Source: Siphonodentalium dalli
Taxonomy: Eukaryota > Mollusca > Scaphopoda > Gadilida > Siphonodentaliidae
NCBI GenBank assembly: GCA_032622095.1
Contig: CP136062.1
Location: 196,611,887-196,675,886 of the forward strand
Length of the DNA: 64,000 bases
Direction: 5' to 3'
Below the pieces are notes generated by a model. The model was not told the origin of the DNA, made no database searches, and saw only the letters and a list, made by a program, of their open reading frames with translations. Position numbers and translations under genes: made by a program. Shown one piece after another: positions 48,001 through 63,000 of this stretch. Every line of letters begins with the position of its first letter. The stretch's first letter is position 1.

Positions 48001-51000
48001 AGGGGAGGGGCAAAATTTGTCTTCTTTTTTTTGTCGCCGATTTGAACCAAAATGGTTGTGAAGTATCTATATGATGTACTGAGTATCATTGTGAGTAAAT
48101 TTTATGAATCGGTTGACAAATGTAGAAATTGTGGCCCCTTCCCTTTGTTCAAGTTTACAGAAAATGCACTATGAATTTAAATTCCTTCAACCGATCGTCA
48201 CGTGTTTGGTGTCATTCGATGGGGAATTTCTAGTACTTCAAAACGTTACCTACTTGCGGTATTATGACAATGGAGGCCAGAGATATTCGAAAAGTATGTA
48301 CTGAACAACATACATATTGGCCTACATAGTAGAATATCGCCACAATACCTTACCAGAACCCTGCTAAATATTAAAGGGGCATCAAATACGAACACAATGA
48401 CGCAAACATTAGCTCGATATCGCGAAAATTGGCCGAGATATGGCGAATTTTCGACCCGCGTCACCAAATTTCGAGGCATGGGTGGGGGTCACACCAGAAC
48501 GTTCCAACTGAACACAGAAATGTCAATAAACTATACTATAGACATTCCAATCAATTCCGCGCGATTCCCTTATTATACTTCCATATTTTAATATGGATGT
48601 ATATTGTTATTCAATTTTTTATTTTTCCTTTTCATTATTTATGCTACTTCTTCTTCTTCTTCTTAATATATTTTGTAACCCTTATATCTCAGAAAGTTAA
48701 AAAGATAAATCAGTGAAATTTGTTAGGTATATGCACCTTGCCAAGTTACAACTGAATGAAACATTTAGGTTTATGTCCTAACTTGCTTTCCAGAGTTATG
48801 GCCCTTAATCAAAAATTTTGGAAAAAGTTTGTGCCCAGATCTTCTCCTATAAGAAGTCAAGCAGCTGAATTCGGGTTACGTAACCGTGTTAACTAACGAA
48901 AGGGCACGAATCGAGAAAATTTTCACCAAGGTCCGAATACAATTTGTCGACCTAGGGAGGGGTGCAAAATTTGTCAATTTTTTTGGGTCACCGATTCCAA
49001 TCATTTTTACTGTCGTGTGTCTATACGACGTACTGATGCTACTCGTGAAAGAATTTTGTAAATCGGTTGAGAAATGACCAAGTTATAACACATCGAAAAA
49101 TGTACTAATAAAGTCCATGTGTAGAAAGTGCTTGTGCCCAGATCTTCTCCTAGACGAAGCGCAACAGCTGGATTTGGTCTATGTGAGCGTCTTAAACATA
49201 GACAGAAGAACAAACCAGGAAATTTTGACAAAGGTCCGCTCAAATGTTTCCGGGCTAGGGGAGGGGCAAAATTTGTCTTCTTTTTTTTGTCGCCGATTTG
49301 AACCAAAATGGTTGTGAAGTATCTATATGATGTACTGAGTATCATTGTGAGTAAATTTTATGAATCGGTTGACAAATGTAGAAATTGTGGCCCCTTCCCT
49401 TTGTTCAAGTTTACAGAAAATGCACTATGAATTTAAATTCCTTCAACCGATCGTCACGTGTTTGGTGTCATTCGATGGGGAATTTCTAGTACTTCAAAAC
49501 GTTACCTACTTGCGGTATTATGACAATGGAGGCCAGAGATATTCGAAAAGTATGTACTGAACAACATACATATTGGCCTACATAGTAGAATATCGCCACA
49601 ATACCTTACCAGAACCCTGCTAAATATTAAAGGGGCATCAAATACGAACACAATGACGCAAACATTAGCTCGATATCGCGAAAATTGGCCGAGATATGGC
49701 GAATTTTCGACCCGCGTCACCAAATTTCGAGGCATGGGTGGGGGTCACACCAGAACGTTCCAACTGAACACAGAAATGTCAATAAACTATACTATAGACA
49801 TTCCAATCAATTCCGCGCGATTCCCTTATTATACTTCCATATTTTAATATGGATGTATATTGTTATTCAATTTTTTATTTTTCCTTTTCATTATTTATGC
49901 TACTTCTTCTTCTTCTTCTTAATATATTTTGTAACCCTTATATCTCAGAAAGTTAAAAAGATAAATCAGTGAAATTTGTTAGGTATATGCACCTTGCCAA
50001 GTTACAACTGAATGAAACATTTAGGTTTATGTCCTAACTTGCTTTCCAGAGTTATGGCCCTTAATCAAAAATTTTGGAAAAAGTTTGTGCCCAGATCTTC
50101 TCCTATAAGAAGTCAAGCAGCTGAATTCGGGTTACGTAACCGTGTTAACTAACGAAAGGGCACGAATCGAGAAAATTTTCACCAAGGTCCGAATACAATT
50201 TGTCGACCTAGGGAGGGGTGCAAAATTTGTCAATTTTTTTGGGTCACCGATTCCAATCATTTTTACTGTCGTGTGTCTATACGACGTACTGATGCTACTC
50301 GTGAAAGAATTTTGTAAATCGGTTGAGAAATGACCAAGTTATAACACATCGAAAAATGTACTAATAAAGTCCATGTGTAGAAAGTGCTTGTGCCCAGATC
50401 TTCTCCTAGACGAAGCGCAACAGCTGGATTTGGTCTATGTGAGCGTCTTAAACATAGACAGAAGAACAAACCAGGAAATTTTGACAAAGGTCCGCTCAAA
50501 TGTTTCCGGGCTAGGGGAGGGGCAAAATTTGTCTTCTTTTTTTTGTCGCCGATTTGAACCAAAATGGTTGTGAAGTATCTATATGATGTACTGAGTATCA
50601 TTGTGAGTAAATTTTATGAATCGGTTGACAAATGTAGAAATTGTGGCCCCTTCCCTTTGTTCAAGTTTACAGAAAATGCACTATGAATTTAAATTCCTTC
50701 AACCGATCGTCACGTGTTTGGTGTCATTCGATGGGGAATTTCTAGTACTTCAAAACGTTACCTACTTGCGGTATTATGACAATGGAGGCCAGAGATATTC
50801 GAAAAGTATGTACTGAACAACATACATATTGGCCTACATAGTAGAATATCGCCACAATACCTTACCAGAACCCTGCTAAATATTAAAGGGGCATCAAATA
50901 CGAACACAATGACGCAAACATTAGCTCGATATCGCGAAAATTGGCCGAGATATGGCGAATTTTCGACCCGCGTCACCAAATTTCGAGGCATGGGTGGGGG

Positions 51001-54000
51001 TCACACCAGAACGTTCCAACTGAACACAGAAATGTCAATAAACTATACTATAGACATTCCAATCAATTCCGCGCGATTCCCTTATTATACTTCCATATTT
51101 TAATATGGATGTATATTGTTATTCAATTTTTTATTTTTCCTTTTCATTATTTATGCTACTTCTTCTTCTTCTTCTTAATATATTTTGTAACCCTTATATC
51201 TCAGAAAGTTAAAAAGATAAATCAGTGAAATTTGTTAGGTATATGCACCTTGCCAAGTTACAACTGAATGAAACATTTAGGTTTATGTCCTAACTTGCTT
51301 TCCAGAGTTATGGCCCTTAATCAAAAATTTTGGAAAAAGTTTGTGCCCAGATCTTCTCCTATAAGAAGTCAAGCAGCTGAATTCGGGTTACGTAACCGTG
51401 TTAACTAACGAAAGGGCACGAATCGAGAAAATTTTCACCAAGGTCCGAATACAATTTGTCGACCTAGGGAGGGGTGCAAAATTTGTCAATTTTTTTGGGT
51501 CACCGATTCCAATCATTTTTACTGTCGTGTGTCTATACGACGTACTGATGCTACTCGTGAAAGAATTTTGTAAATCGGTTGAGAAATGACCAAGTTATAA
51601 CACATCGAAAAATGTACTAATAAAGTCCATGTGTAGAAAGTGCTTGTGCCCAGATCTTCTCCTAGACGAAGCGCAACAGCTGGATTTGGTCTATGTGAGC
51701 GTCTTAAACATAGACAGAAGAACAAACCAGGAAATTTTGACAAAGGTCCGCTCAAATGTTTCCGGGCTAGGGGAGGGGCAAAATTTGTCTTCTTTTTTTT
51801 GTCGCCGATTTGAACCAAAATGGTTGTGAAGTATCTATATGATGTACTGAGTATCATTGTGAGTAAATTTTATGAATCGGTTGACAAATGTAGAAATTGT
51901 GGCCCCTTCCCTTTGTTCAAGTTTACAGAAAATGCACTATGAATTTAAATTCCTTCAACCGATCGTCACGTGTTTGGTGTCATTCGATGGGGAATTTCTA
52001 GTACTTCAAAACGTTACCTACTTGCGGTATTATGACAATGGAGGCCAGAGATATTCGAAAAGTATGTACTGAACAACATACATATTGGCCTACATAGTAG
52101 AATATCGCCACAATACCTTACCAGAACCCTGCTAAATATTAAAGGGGCATCAAATACGAACACAATGACGCAAACATTAGCTCGATATCGCGAAAATTGG
52201 CCGAGATATGGCGAATTTTCGACCCGCGTCACCAAATTTCGAGGCATGGGTGGGGGTCACACCAGAACGTTCCAACTGAACACAGAAATGTCAATAAACT
52301 ATACTATAGACATTCCAATCAATTCCGCGCGATTCCCTTATTATACTTCCATATTTTAATATGGATGTATATTGTTATTCAATTTTTTATTTTTCCTTTT
52401 CATTATTTATGCTACTTCTTCTTCTTCTTCTTAATATATTTTGTAACCCTTATATCTCAGAAAGTTAAAAAGATAAATCAGTGAAATTTGTTAGGTATAT
52501 GCACCTTGCCAAGTTACAACTGAATGAAACATTTAGGTTTATGTCCTAACTTGCTTTCCAGAGTTATGGCCCTTAATCAAAAATTTTGGAAAAAGTTTGT
52601 GCCCAGATCTTCTCCTATAAGAAGTCAAGCAGCTGAATTCGGGTTACGTAACCGTGTTAACTAACGAAAGGGCACGAATCGAGAAAATTTTCACCAAGGT
52701 CCGAATACAATTTGTCGACCTAGGGAGGGGTGCAAAATTTGTCAATTTTTTTGGGTCACCGATTCCAATCATTTTTACTGTCGTGTGTCTATACGACGTA
52801 CTGATGCTACTCGTGAAAGAATTTTGTAAATCGGTTGAGAAATGACCAAGTTATAACACATCGAAAAATGTACTAATAAAGTCCATGTGTAGAAAGTGCT
52901 TGTGCCCAGATCTTCTCCTAGACGAAGCGCAACAGCTGGATTTGGTCTATGTGAGCGTCTTAAACATAGACAGAAGAACAAACCAGGAAATTTTGACAAA
53001 GGTCCGCTCAAATGTTTCCGGGCTAGGGGAGGGGCAAAATTTGTCTTCTTTTTTTTGTCGCCGATTTGAACCAAAATGGTTGTGAAGTATCTATATGATG
53101 TACTGAGTATCATTGTGAGTAAATTTTATGAATCGGTTGACAAATGTAGAAATTGTGGCCCCTTCCCTTTGTTCAAGTTTACAGAAAATGCACTATGAAT
53201 TTAAATTCCTTCAACCGATCGTCACGTGTTTGGTGTCATTCGATGGGGAATTTCTAGTACTTCAAAACGTTACCTACTTGCGGTATTATGACAATGGAGG
53301 CCAGAGATATTCGAAAAGTATGTACTGAACAACATACATATTGGCCTACATAGTAGAATATCGCCACAATACCTTACCAGAACCCTGCTAAATATTAAAG
53401 GGGCATCAAATACGAACACAATGACGCAAACATTAGCTCGATATCGCGAAAATTGGCCGAGATATGGCGAATTTTCGACCCGCGTCACCAAATTTCGAGG
53501 CATGGGTGGGGGTCACACCAGAACGTTCCAACTGAACACAGAAATGTCAATAAACTATACTATAGACATTCCAATCAATTCCGCGCGATTCCCTTATTAT
53601 ACTTCCATATTTTAATATGGATGTATATTGTTATTCAATTTTTTATTTTTCCTTTTCATTATTTATGCTACTTCTTCTTCTTCTTCTTAATATATTTTGT
53701 AACCCTTATATCTCAGAAAGTTAAAAAGATAAATCAGTGAAATTTGTTAGGTATATGCACCTTGCCAAGTTACAACTGAATGAAACATTTAGGTTTATGT
53801 CCTAACTTGCTTTCCAGAGTTATGGCCCTTAATCAAAAATTTTGGAAAAAGTTTGTGCCCAGATCTTCTCCTATAAGAAGTCAAGCAGCTGAATTCGGGT
53901 TACGTAACCGTGTTAACTAACGAAAGGGCACGAATCGAGAAAATTTTCACCAAGGTCCGAATACAATTTGTCGACCTAGGGAGGGGTGCAAAATTTGTCA

Positions 54001-57000
54001 ATTTTTTTGGGTCACCGATTCCAATCATTTTTACTGTCGTGTGTCTATACGACGTACTGATGCTACTCGTGAAAGAATTTTGTAAATCGGTTGAGAAATG
54101 ACCAAGTTATAACACATCGAAAAATGTACTAATAAAGTCCATGTGTAGAAAGTGCTTGTGCCCAGATCTTCTCCTAGACGAAGCGCAACAGCTGGATTTG
54201 GTCTATGTGAGCGTCTTAAACATAGACAGAAGAACAAACCAGGAAATTTTGACAAAGGTCCGCTCAAATGTTTCCGGGCTAGGGGAGGGGCAAAATTTGT
54301 CTTCTTTTTTTTGTCGCCGATTTGAACCAAAATGGTTGTGAAGTATCTATATGATGTACTGAGTATCATTGTGAGTAAATTTTATGAATCGGTTGACAAA
54401 TGTAGAAATTGTGGCCCCTTCCCTTTGTTCAAGTTTACAGAAAATGCACTATGAATTTAAATTCCTTCAACCGATCGTCACGTGTTTGGTGTCATTCGAT
54501 GGGGAATTTCTAGTACTTCAAAACGTTACCTACTTGCGGTATTATGACAATGGAGGCCAGAGATATTCGAAAAGTATGTACTGAACAACATACATATTGG
54601 CCTACATAGTAGAATATCGCCACAATACCTTACCAGAACCCTGCTAAATATTAAAGGGGCATCAAATACGAACACAATGACGCAAACATTAGCTCGATAT
54701 CGCGAAAATTGGCCGAGATATGGCGAATTTTCGACCCGCGTCACCAAATTTCGAGGCATGGGTGGGGGTCACACCAGAACGTTCCAACTGAACACAGAAA
54801 TGTCAATAAACTATACTATAGACATTCCAATCAATTCCGCGCGATTCCCTTATTATACTTCCATATTTTAATATGGATGTATATTGTTATTCAATTTTTT
54901 ATTTTTCCTTTTCATTATTTATGCTACTTCTTCTTCTTCTTCTTAATATATTTTGTAACCCTTATATCTCAGAAAGTTAAAAAGATAAATCAGTGAAATT
55001 TGTTAGGTATATGCACCTTGCCAAGTTACAACTGAATGAAACATTTAGGTTTATGTCCTAACTTGCTTTCCAGAGTTATGGCCCTTAATCAAAAATTTTG
55101 GAAAAAGTTTGTGCCCAGATCTTCTCCTATAAGAAGTCAAGCAGCTGAATTCGGGTTACGTAACCGTGTTAACTAACGAAAGGGCACGAATCGAGAAAAT
55201 TTTCACCAAGGTCCGAATACAATTTGTCGACCTAGGGAGGGGTGCAAAATTTGTCAATTTTTTTGGGTCACCGATTCCAATCATTTTTACTGTCGTGTGT
55301 CTATACGACGTACTGATGCTACTCGTGAAAGAATTTTGTAAATCGGTTGAGAAATGACCAAGTTATAACACATCGAAAAATGTACTAATAAAGTCCATGT
55401 GTAGAAAGTGCTTGTGCCCAGATCTTCTCCTAGACGAAGCGCAACAGCTGGATTTGGTCTATGTGAGCGTCTTAAACATAGACAGAAGAACAAACCAGGA
55501 AATTTTGACAAAGGTCCGCTCAAATGTTTCCGGGCTAGGGGAGGGGCAAAATTTGTCTTCTTTTTTTTGTCGCCGATTTGAACTAAAATGGTTGTGAAGT
55601 ATCTATATGATGTACTGAGTATCATTGTGAGTAAATTTTATGAATCGGTTGACAAATGTAGAAATTGTGGCCCCTTCCCTTTGTTCAAGTTTACAGAAAA
55701 TGCACTATGAATTTAAATTCCTTCAACCGATCGTCACGTGTTTGGTGTCATTCGATGGGGAATTTCTAGTACTTCAAAACGTTACCTACTTGCGGTATTA
55801 TGACAATGGAGGCCAGAGATATTCGAAAAGTATGTACTGAACAACATACATATTGGCCTACATAGTAGAATATCGCCACAATACCTTACCAGAACCCTGC
55901 TAAATATTAAAGGGGCATCAAATACGAACACAATGACGCAAACATTAGCTCGATATCGCGAAAATTGGCCGAGATATGGCGAATTTTCGACCCGCGTCAC
56001 CAAATTTCGAGGCATGGGTGGGGGTCACACCAGAACGTTCCAACTGAACACAGAAATGTCAATAAACTATACTATAGACATTCCAATCAATTCCGCGCGA
56101 TTCCCTTATTATACTTCCATATTTTAATATGGATGTATATTGTTATTCAATTTTTTATTTTTCCTTTTCATTATTTATGCTACTTCTTCTTCTTCTTCTT
56201 AATATATTTTGTAACCCTTATATCTCAGAAAGTTAAAAAGATAAATCAGTGAAATTTGTTAGGTATATGCACCTTGCCAAGTTACAACTGAATGAAACAT
56301 TTAGGTTTATGTCCTAACTTGCTTTCCAGAGTTATGGCCCTTAATCAAAAATTTTGGAAAAAGTTTGTGCCCAGATCTTCTCCTATAAGAAGTCAAGCAG
56401 CTGAATTCGGGTTACGTAACCGTGTTAACTAACGAAAGGGCACGAATCGAGAAAATTTTCACCAAGGTCCGAATACAATTTGTCGACCTAGGGAGGGGTG
56501 CAAAATTTGTCAATTTTTTTGGGTCACCGATTCCAATCATTTTTACTGTCGTGTGTCTATACGACGTACTGATGCTACTCGTGAAAGAATTTTGTAAATC
56601 GGTTGAGAAATGACCAAGTTATAACACATCGAAAAATGTACTAATAAAGTCCATGTGTAGAAAGTGCTTGTGCCCAGATCTTCTCCTAGACGAAGCGCAA
56701 CAGCTGGATTTGGTCTATGTGAGCGTCTTAAACATAGACAGAAGAACAAACCAGGAAATTTTGACAAAGGTCCGCTCAAATGTTTCCGGGCTAGGGGAGG
56801 GGCAAAATTTGTCTTCTTTTTTTTGTCGCCGATTTGAACCAAAATGGTTGTGAAGTATCTATATGATGTACTGAGTATCATTGTGAGTAAATTTTATGAA
56901 TCGGTTGACAAATGTAGAAATTGTGGCCCCTTCCCTTTGTTCAAGTTTACAGAAAATGCACTATGAATTTAAATTCCTTCAACCGATCGTCACGTGTTTG

Positions 57001-60000
57001 GTGTCATTCGATGGGGAATTTCTAGTACTTCAAAACGTTACCTACTTGCGGTATTATGACAATGGAGGCCAGAGATATTCGAAAAGTATGTACTGAACAA
57101 CATACATATTGGCCTACATAGTAGAATATCGCCACAATACCTTACCAGAACCCTGCTAAATATTAAAGGGGCATCAAATACGAACACAATGACGCAAACA
57201 TTAGCTCGATATCGCGAAAATTGGCCGAGATATGGCGAATTTTCGACCCGCGTCACCAAATTTCGAGGCATGGGTGGGGGTCACACCAGAACGTTCCAAC
57301 TGAACACAGAAATGTCAATAAACTATACTATAGACATTCCAATCAATTCCGCGCGATTCCCTTATTATACTTCCATATTTTAATATGGATGTATATTGTT
57401 ATTCAATTTTTTATTTTTCCTTTTCATTATTTATGCTACTTCTTCTTCTTCTTCTTAATATATTTTGTAACCCTTATATCTCAGAAAGTTAAAAAGATAA
57501 ATCAGTGAAATTTGTTAGGTATATGCACCTTGCCAAGTTACAACTGAATGAAACATTTAGGTTTATGTCCTAACTTGCTTTCCAGAGTTATGGCCCTTAA
57601 TCAAAAATTTTGGAAAAAGTTTGTGCCCAGATCTTCTCCTATAAGAAGTCAAGCAGCTGAATTCGGGTTACGTAACCGTGTTAACTAACGAAAGGGCACG
57701 AATCGAGAAAATTTTCACCAAGGTCCGAATACAATTTGTCGACCTAGGGAGGGGTGCAAAATTTGTCAATTTTTTTGGGTCACCGATTCCAATCATTTTT
57801 ACTGTCGTGTGTCTATACGACGTACTGATGCTACTCGTGAAAGAATTTTGTAAATCGGTTGAGAAATGACCAAGTTATAACACATCGAAAAATGTACTAA
57901 TAAAGTCCATGTGTAGAAAGTGCTTGTGCCCAGATCTTCTCCTAGACGAAGCGCAACAGCTGGATTTGGTCTATGTGAGCGTCTTAAACATAGACAGAAG
58001 AACAAACCAGGAAATTTTGACAAAGGTCCGCTCAAATGTTTCCGGGCTAGGGGAGGGGCAAAATTTGTCTTCTTTTTTTTGTCGCCGATTTGAACCAAAA
58101 TGGTTGTGAAGTATCTATATGATGTACTGAGTATCATTGTGAGTAAATTTTATGAATCGGTTGACAAATGTAGAAATTGTGGCCCCTTCCCTTTGTTCAA
58201 GTTTACAGAAAATGCACTATGAATTTAAATTCCTTCAACCGATCGTCACGTGTTTGGTGTCATTCGATGGGGAATTTCTAGTACTTCAAAACGTTACCTA
58301 CTTGCGGTATTATGACAATGGAGGCCAGAGATATTCGAAAAGTATGTACTGAACAACATACATATTGGCCTACATAGTAGAATATCGCCACAATACCTTA
58401 CCAGAACCCTGCTAAATATTAAAGGGGCATCAAATACGAACACAATGACGCAAACATTAGCTCGATATCGCGAAAATTGGCCGAGATATGGCGAATTTTC
58501 GACCCGCGTCACCAAATTTCGAGGCATGGGTGGGGGTCACACCAGAACGTTCCAACTGAACACAGAAATGTCAATAAACTATACTATAGACATTCCAATC
58601 AATTCCGCGCGATTCCCTTATTATACTTCCATATTTTAATATGGATGTATATTGTTATTCAATTTTTTATTTTTCCTTTTCATTATTTATGCTACTTCTT
58701 CTTCTTCTTCTTAATATATTTTGTAACCCTTATATCTCAGAAAGTTAAAAAGATAAATCAGTGAAATTTGTTAGGTATATGCACCTTGCCAAGTTACAAC
58801 TGAATGAAACATTTAGGTTTATGTCCTAACTTGCTTTCCAGAGTTATGGCCCTTAATCAAAAATTTTGGAAAAAGTTTGTGCCCAGATCTTCTCCTATAA
58901 GAAGTCAAGCAGCTGAATTCGGGTTACGTAACCGTGTTAACTAACGAAAGGGCACGAATCGAGAAAATTTTCACCAAGGTCCGAATACAATTTGTCGACC
59001 TAGGGAGGGGTGCAAAATTTGTCAATTTTTTTGGGTCACCGATTCCAATCATTTTTACTGTCGTGTGTCTATACGACGTACTGATGCTACTCGTGAAAGA
59101 ATTTTGTAAATCGGTTGAGAAATGACCAAGTTATAACACATCGAAAAATGTACTAATAAAGTCCATGTGTAGAAAGTGCTTGTGCCCAGATCTTCTCCTA
59201 GACGAAGCGCAACAGCTGGATTTGGTCTATGTGAGCGTCTTAAACATAGACAGAAGAACAAACCAGGAAATTTTGACAAAGGTCCGCTCAAATGTTTCCG
59301 GGCTAGGGGAGGGGCAAAATTTGTCTTCTTTTTTTTGTCGCCGATTTGAACCAAAATGGTTGTGAAGTATCTATATGATGTACTGAGTATCATTGTGAGT
59401 AAATTTTATGAATCGGTTGACAAATGTAGAAATTGTGGCCCCTTCCCTTTGTTCAAGTTTACAGAAAATGCACTATGAATTTAAATTCCTTCAACCGATC
59501 GTCACGTGTTTGGTGTCATTCGATGGGGAATTTCTAGTACTTCAAAACGTTACCTACTTGCGGTATTATGACAATGGAGGCCAGAGATATTCGAAAAGTA
59601 TGTACTGAACAACATACATATTGGCCTACATAGTAGAATATCGCCACAATACCTTACCAGAACCCTGCTAAATATTAAAGGGGCATCAAATACGAACACA
59701 ATGACGCAAACATTAGCTCGATATCGCGAAAATTGGCCGAGATATGGCGAATTTTCGACCCGCGTCACCAAATTTCGAGGCATGGGTGGGGGTCACACCA
59801 GAACGTTCCAACTGAACACAGAAATGTCAATAAACTATACTATAGACATTCCAATCAATTCCGCGCGATTCCCTTATTATACTTCCATATTTTAATATGG
59901 ATGTATATTGTTATTCAATTTTTATTTTTCCTTTTCATTATTTATGCTACTTCTTCTTCTTCTTAATATATTTTGTAACCCTTATATCTCAGAAAGTTAA

Positions 60001-63000
60001 AAAGATAAATCAGTGAAATTTGTTAGGTATATGCACCTTGCCAAGTTACAACTGAATGAAACATTTAGGTTTATGTCCTAACTTGCTTTCCAGAGTTATG
60101 GCCCTTAATAAAAAATTTTGGAAAAAGTTTGTGCCCAGATCTTCTCCTATAAGAAGTCAAGCAGCTGAATTCGGGTTACGTAACCGTGTTAACTAACGAA
60201 AGGGCACGAATCGAGAAAATTTTCACCAAGGTCCGAATACAATTTGTCGACCTAGGGAGGGGTGCAAAATTTGTCAATTTTTTTGGGTCACCGATTCCAA
60301 TCATTTTTACTGTCGTGTGTCTATACGACGTACTGATGCTACTCGTGAAAGAATTTTGTAAATCGGTTGAGAAATGACCAAGTTATAACACATCGAAAAA
60401 TGTACTAATAAAGTCCATGTGTAGAAAGTGCTTGTGCCCAGATCTTCTCCTAGACGAAGCGCAACAGCTGGATTTGGTCTATGTGAGCGTCTTAAACATA
60501 GACAGAAGAACAAACCAGGAAATTTTGACAAAGGTCCGCTCAAATGTTTCCGGGCTAGGGGAGGGGCAAAATTTGTCTTCTTTTTTTTGTCGCCGATTTG
60601 AACCAAAATGGTTGTGAAGTATCTATATGATGTACTGAGTATCATTGTGAGTAAATTTTATGAATCGGTTGACAAATGTAGAAATTGTGGCCCCTTCCCT
60701 TTGTTCAAGTTTACAGAAAATGCACTATGAATTTAAATTCCTTCAACCGATCGTCACGTGTTTGGTGTCATTCGATGGGGAATTTCTAGTACTTCAAAAC
60801 GTTACCTACTTGCGGTATTATGACAATGGAGGCCAGAGATATTCGAAAAGTATGTACTGAACAACATACATATTGGCCTACATAGTAGAATATCGCCACA
60901 ATACCTTACCAGAACCCTGCTAAATATTAAAGGGGCATCAAATACGAACACAATGACGCAAACATTAGCTCGATATCGCGAAAATTGGCCGAGATATGGC
61001 GAATTTTCGACTCGCGTCACCAAATTTCGAGGCATGGGTGGGGGTCACACCAGAACGTTCCAACTGAACACAGAAATGTCAATAAACTATACTATAGACA
61101 TTCCAATCAATTCCGCGCGATTCCCTTATTATACTTCCATATTTTAATATGGATGTATATTGTTATTCAATTTTTTATTTTTCCTTTTCATTATTTATGC
61201 TACTTCTTCTTCTTCTTCTTAATATATTTTGTAACCCTTATATCTCAGAAAGTTAAAAAGATAAATCAGTGAAATTTGTTAGGTATATGCACCTTGCCAA
61301 GTTACAACTGAATGAAACATTTAGGTTTATGTCCTAACTTGCTTTCCAGAGTTATGGCCCTTAATCAAAAATTTTGGAAAAAGTTTGTGCCCAGATCTTC
61401 TCCTATAAGAAGTCAAGCAGCTGAATTCGGGTTACGTAACCGTGTTAACTAACGAAAGGGCACGAATCGAGAAAATTTTCACCAAGGTCCGAATACAATT
61501 TGTCGACCTAGGGAGGGGTGCAAAATTTGTCAATTTTTTTGGGTCACCGATTCCAATCATTTTTACTGTCGTGTGTCTATACGACGTACTGATGCTACTC
61601 GTGAAAGAATTTTGTAAATCGGTTGAGAAATGACCAAGTTATAACACATCGAAAAATGTACTAATAAAGTCCATGTGTAGAAAGTGCTTGTGCCCAGATC
61701 TTCTCCTAGACGAAGCGCAACAGCTGGATTTGGTCTATGTGAGCGTCTTAAACATAGACAGAAGAACAAACCAGGAAATTTTGACAAAGGTCCGCTCAAA
61801 TGTTTCCGGGCTAGGGGAGGGGCAAAATTTGTCTTCTTTTTTTTGTCGCCGATTTGAACCAAAATGGTTGTGAAGTATCTATATGATGTACTGAGTATCA
61901 TTGTGAGTAAATTTTATGAATCGGTTGACAAATGTAGAAATTGTGGCCCCTTCCCTTTGTTCAAGTTTACAGAAAATGCACTATGAATTTAAATTCCTTC
62001 AACCGATCGTCACGTGTTTGGTGTCATTCGATGGGGAATTTCTAGTACTTCAAAACGTTACCTACTTGCGGTATTATGACAATGGAGGCCAGAGATATTC
62101 GAAAAGTATGTACTGAACAACATACATATTGGCCTACATAGTAGAATATCGCCACAATACCTTACCAGAACCCTGCTAAATATTAAAGGGGCATCAAATA
62201 CGAACACAATGACGCAAACATTAGCTCGATATCGCGAAAATTGGCCGAGATATGGCGAATTTTCGACCCGCGTCACCAAATTTCGAGGCATGGGTGGGGG
62301 TCACACCAGAACGTTCCAACTGAACACAGAAATGTCAATAAACTATACTATAGACATTCCAATCAATTCCGCGCGATTCCCTTATTATACTTCCATATTT
62401 TAATATGGATGTATATTGTTATTCAATTTTTTATTTTTCCTTTTCATTATTTATGCTACTTCTTCTTCTTCTTCTTAATATATTTTGTAACCCTTATATC
62501 TCAGAAAGTTAAAAAGATAAATCAGTGAAATTTGTTAGGTATATGCACCTTGCCAAGTTACAACTGAATGAAACATTTAGGTTTATGTCCTAACTTGCTT
62601 TCCAGAGTTATGGCCCTTAATCAAAAATTTTGGAAAAAGTTTGTGCCCAGATCTTCTCCTATAAGAAGTCAAGCAGCTGAATTCGGGTTACGTAACCGTG
62701 TTAACTAACGAAAGGGCACGAATCGAGAAAATTTTCACCAAGGTCCGAATACAATTTGTCGACCTAGGGAGGGGTGCAAAATTTGTCAATTTTTTTGGGT
62801 CACCGATTCCAATCATTTTTACTGTCGTGTGTCTATACGACGTACTGATGCTACTCGTGAAAGAATTTTGTAAATCGGTTGAGAAATGACCAAGTTATAA
62901 CACATCGAAAAATGTACTAATAAAGTCCATGTGTAGAAAGTGCTTGTGCCCAGATCTTCTCCTAGACGAAGCGCAACAGCTGGATTTGGTCTATGTGAGC

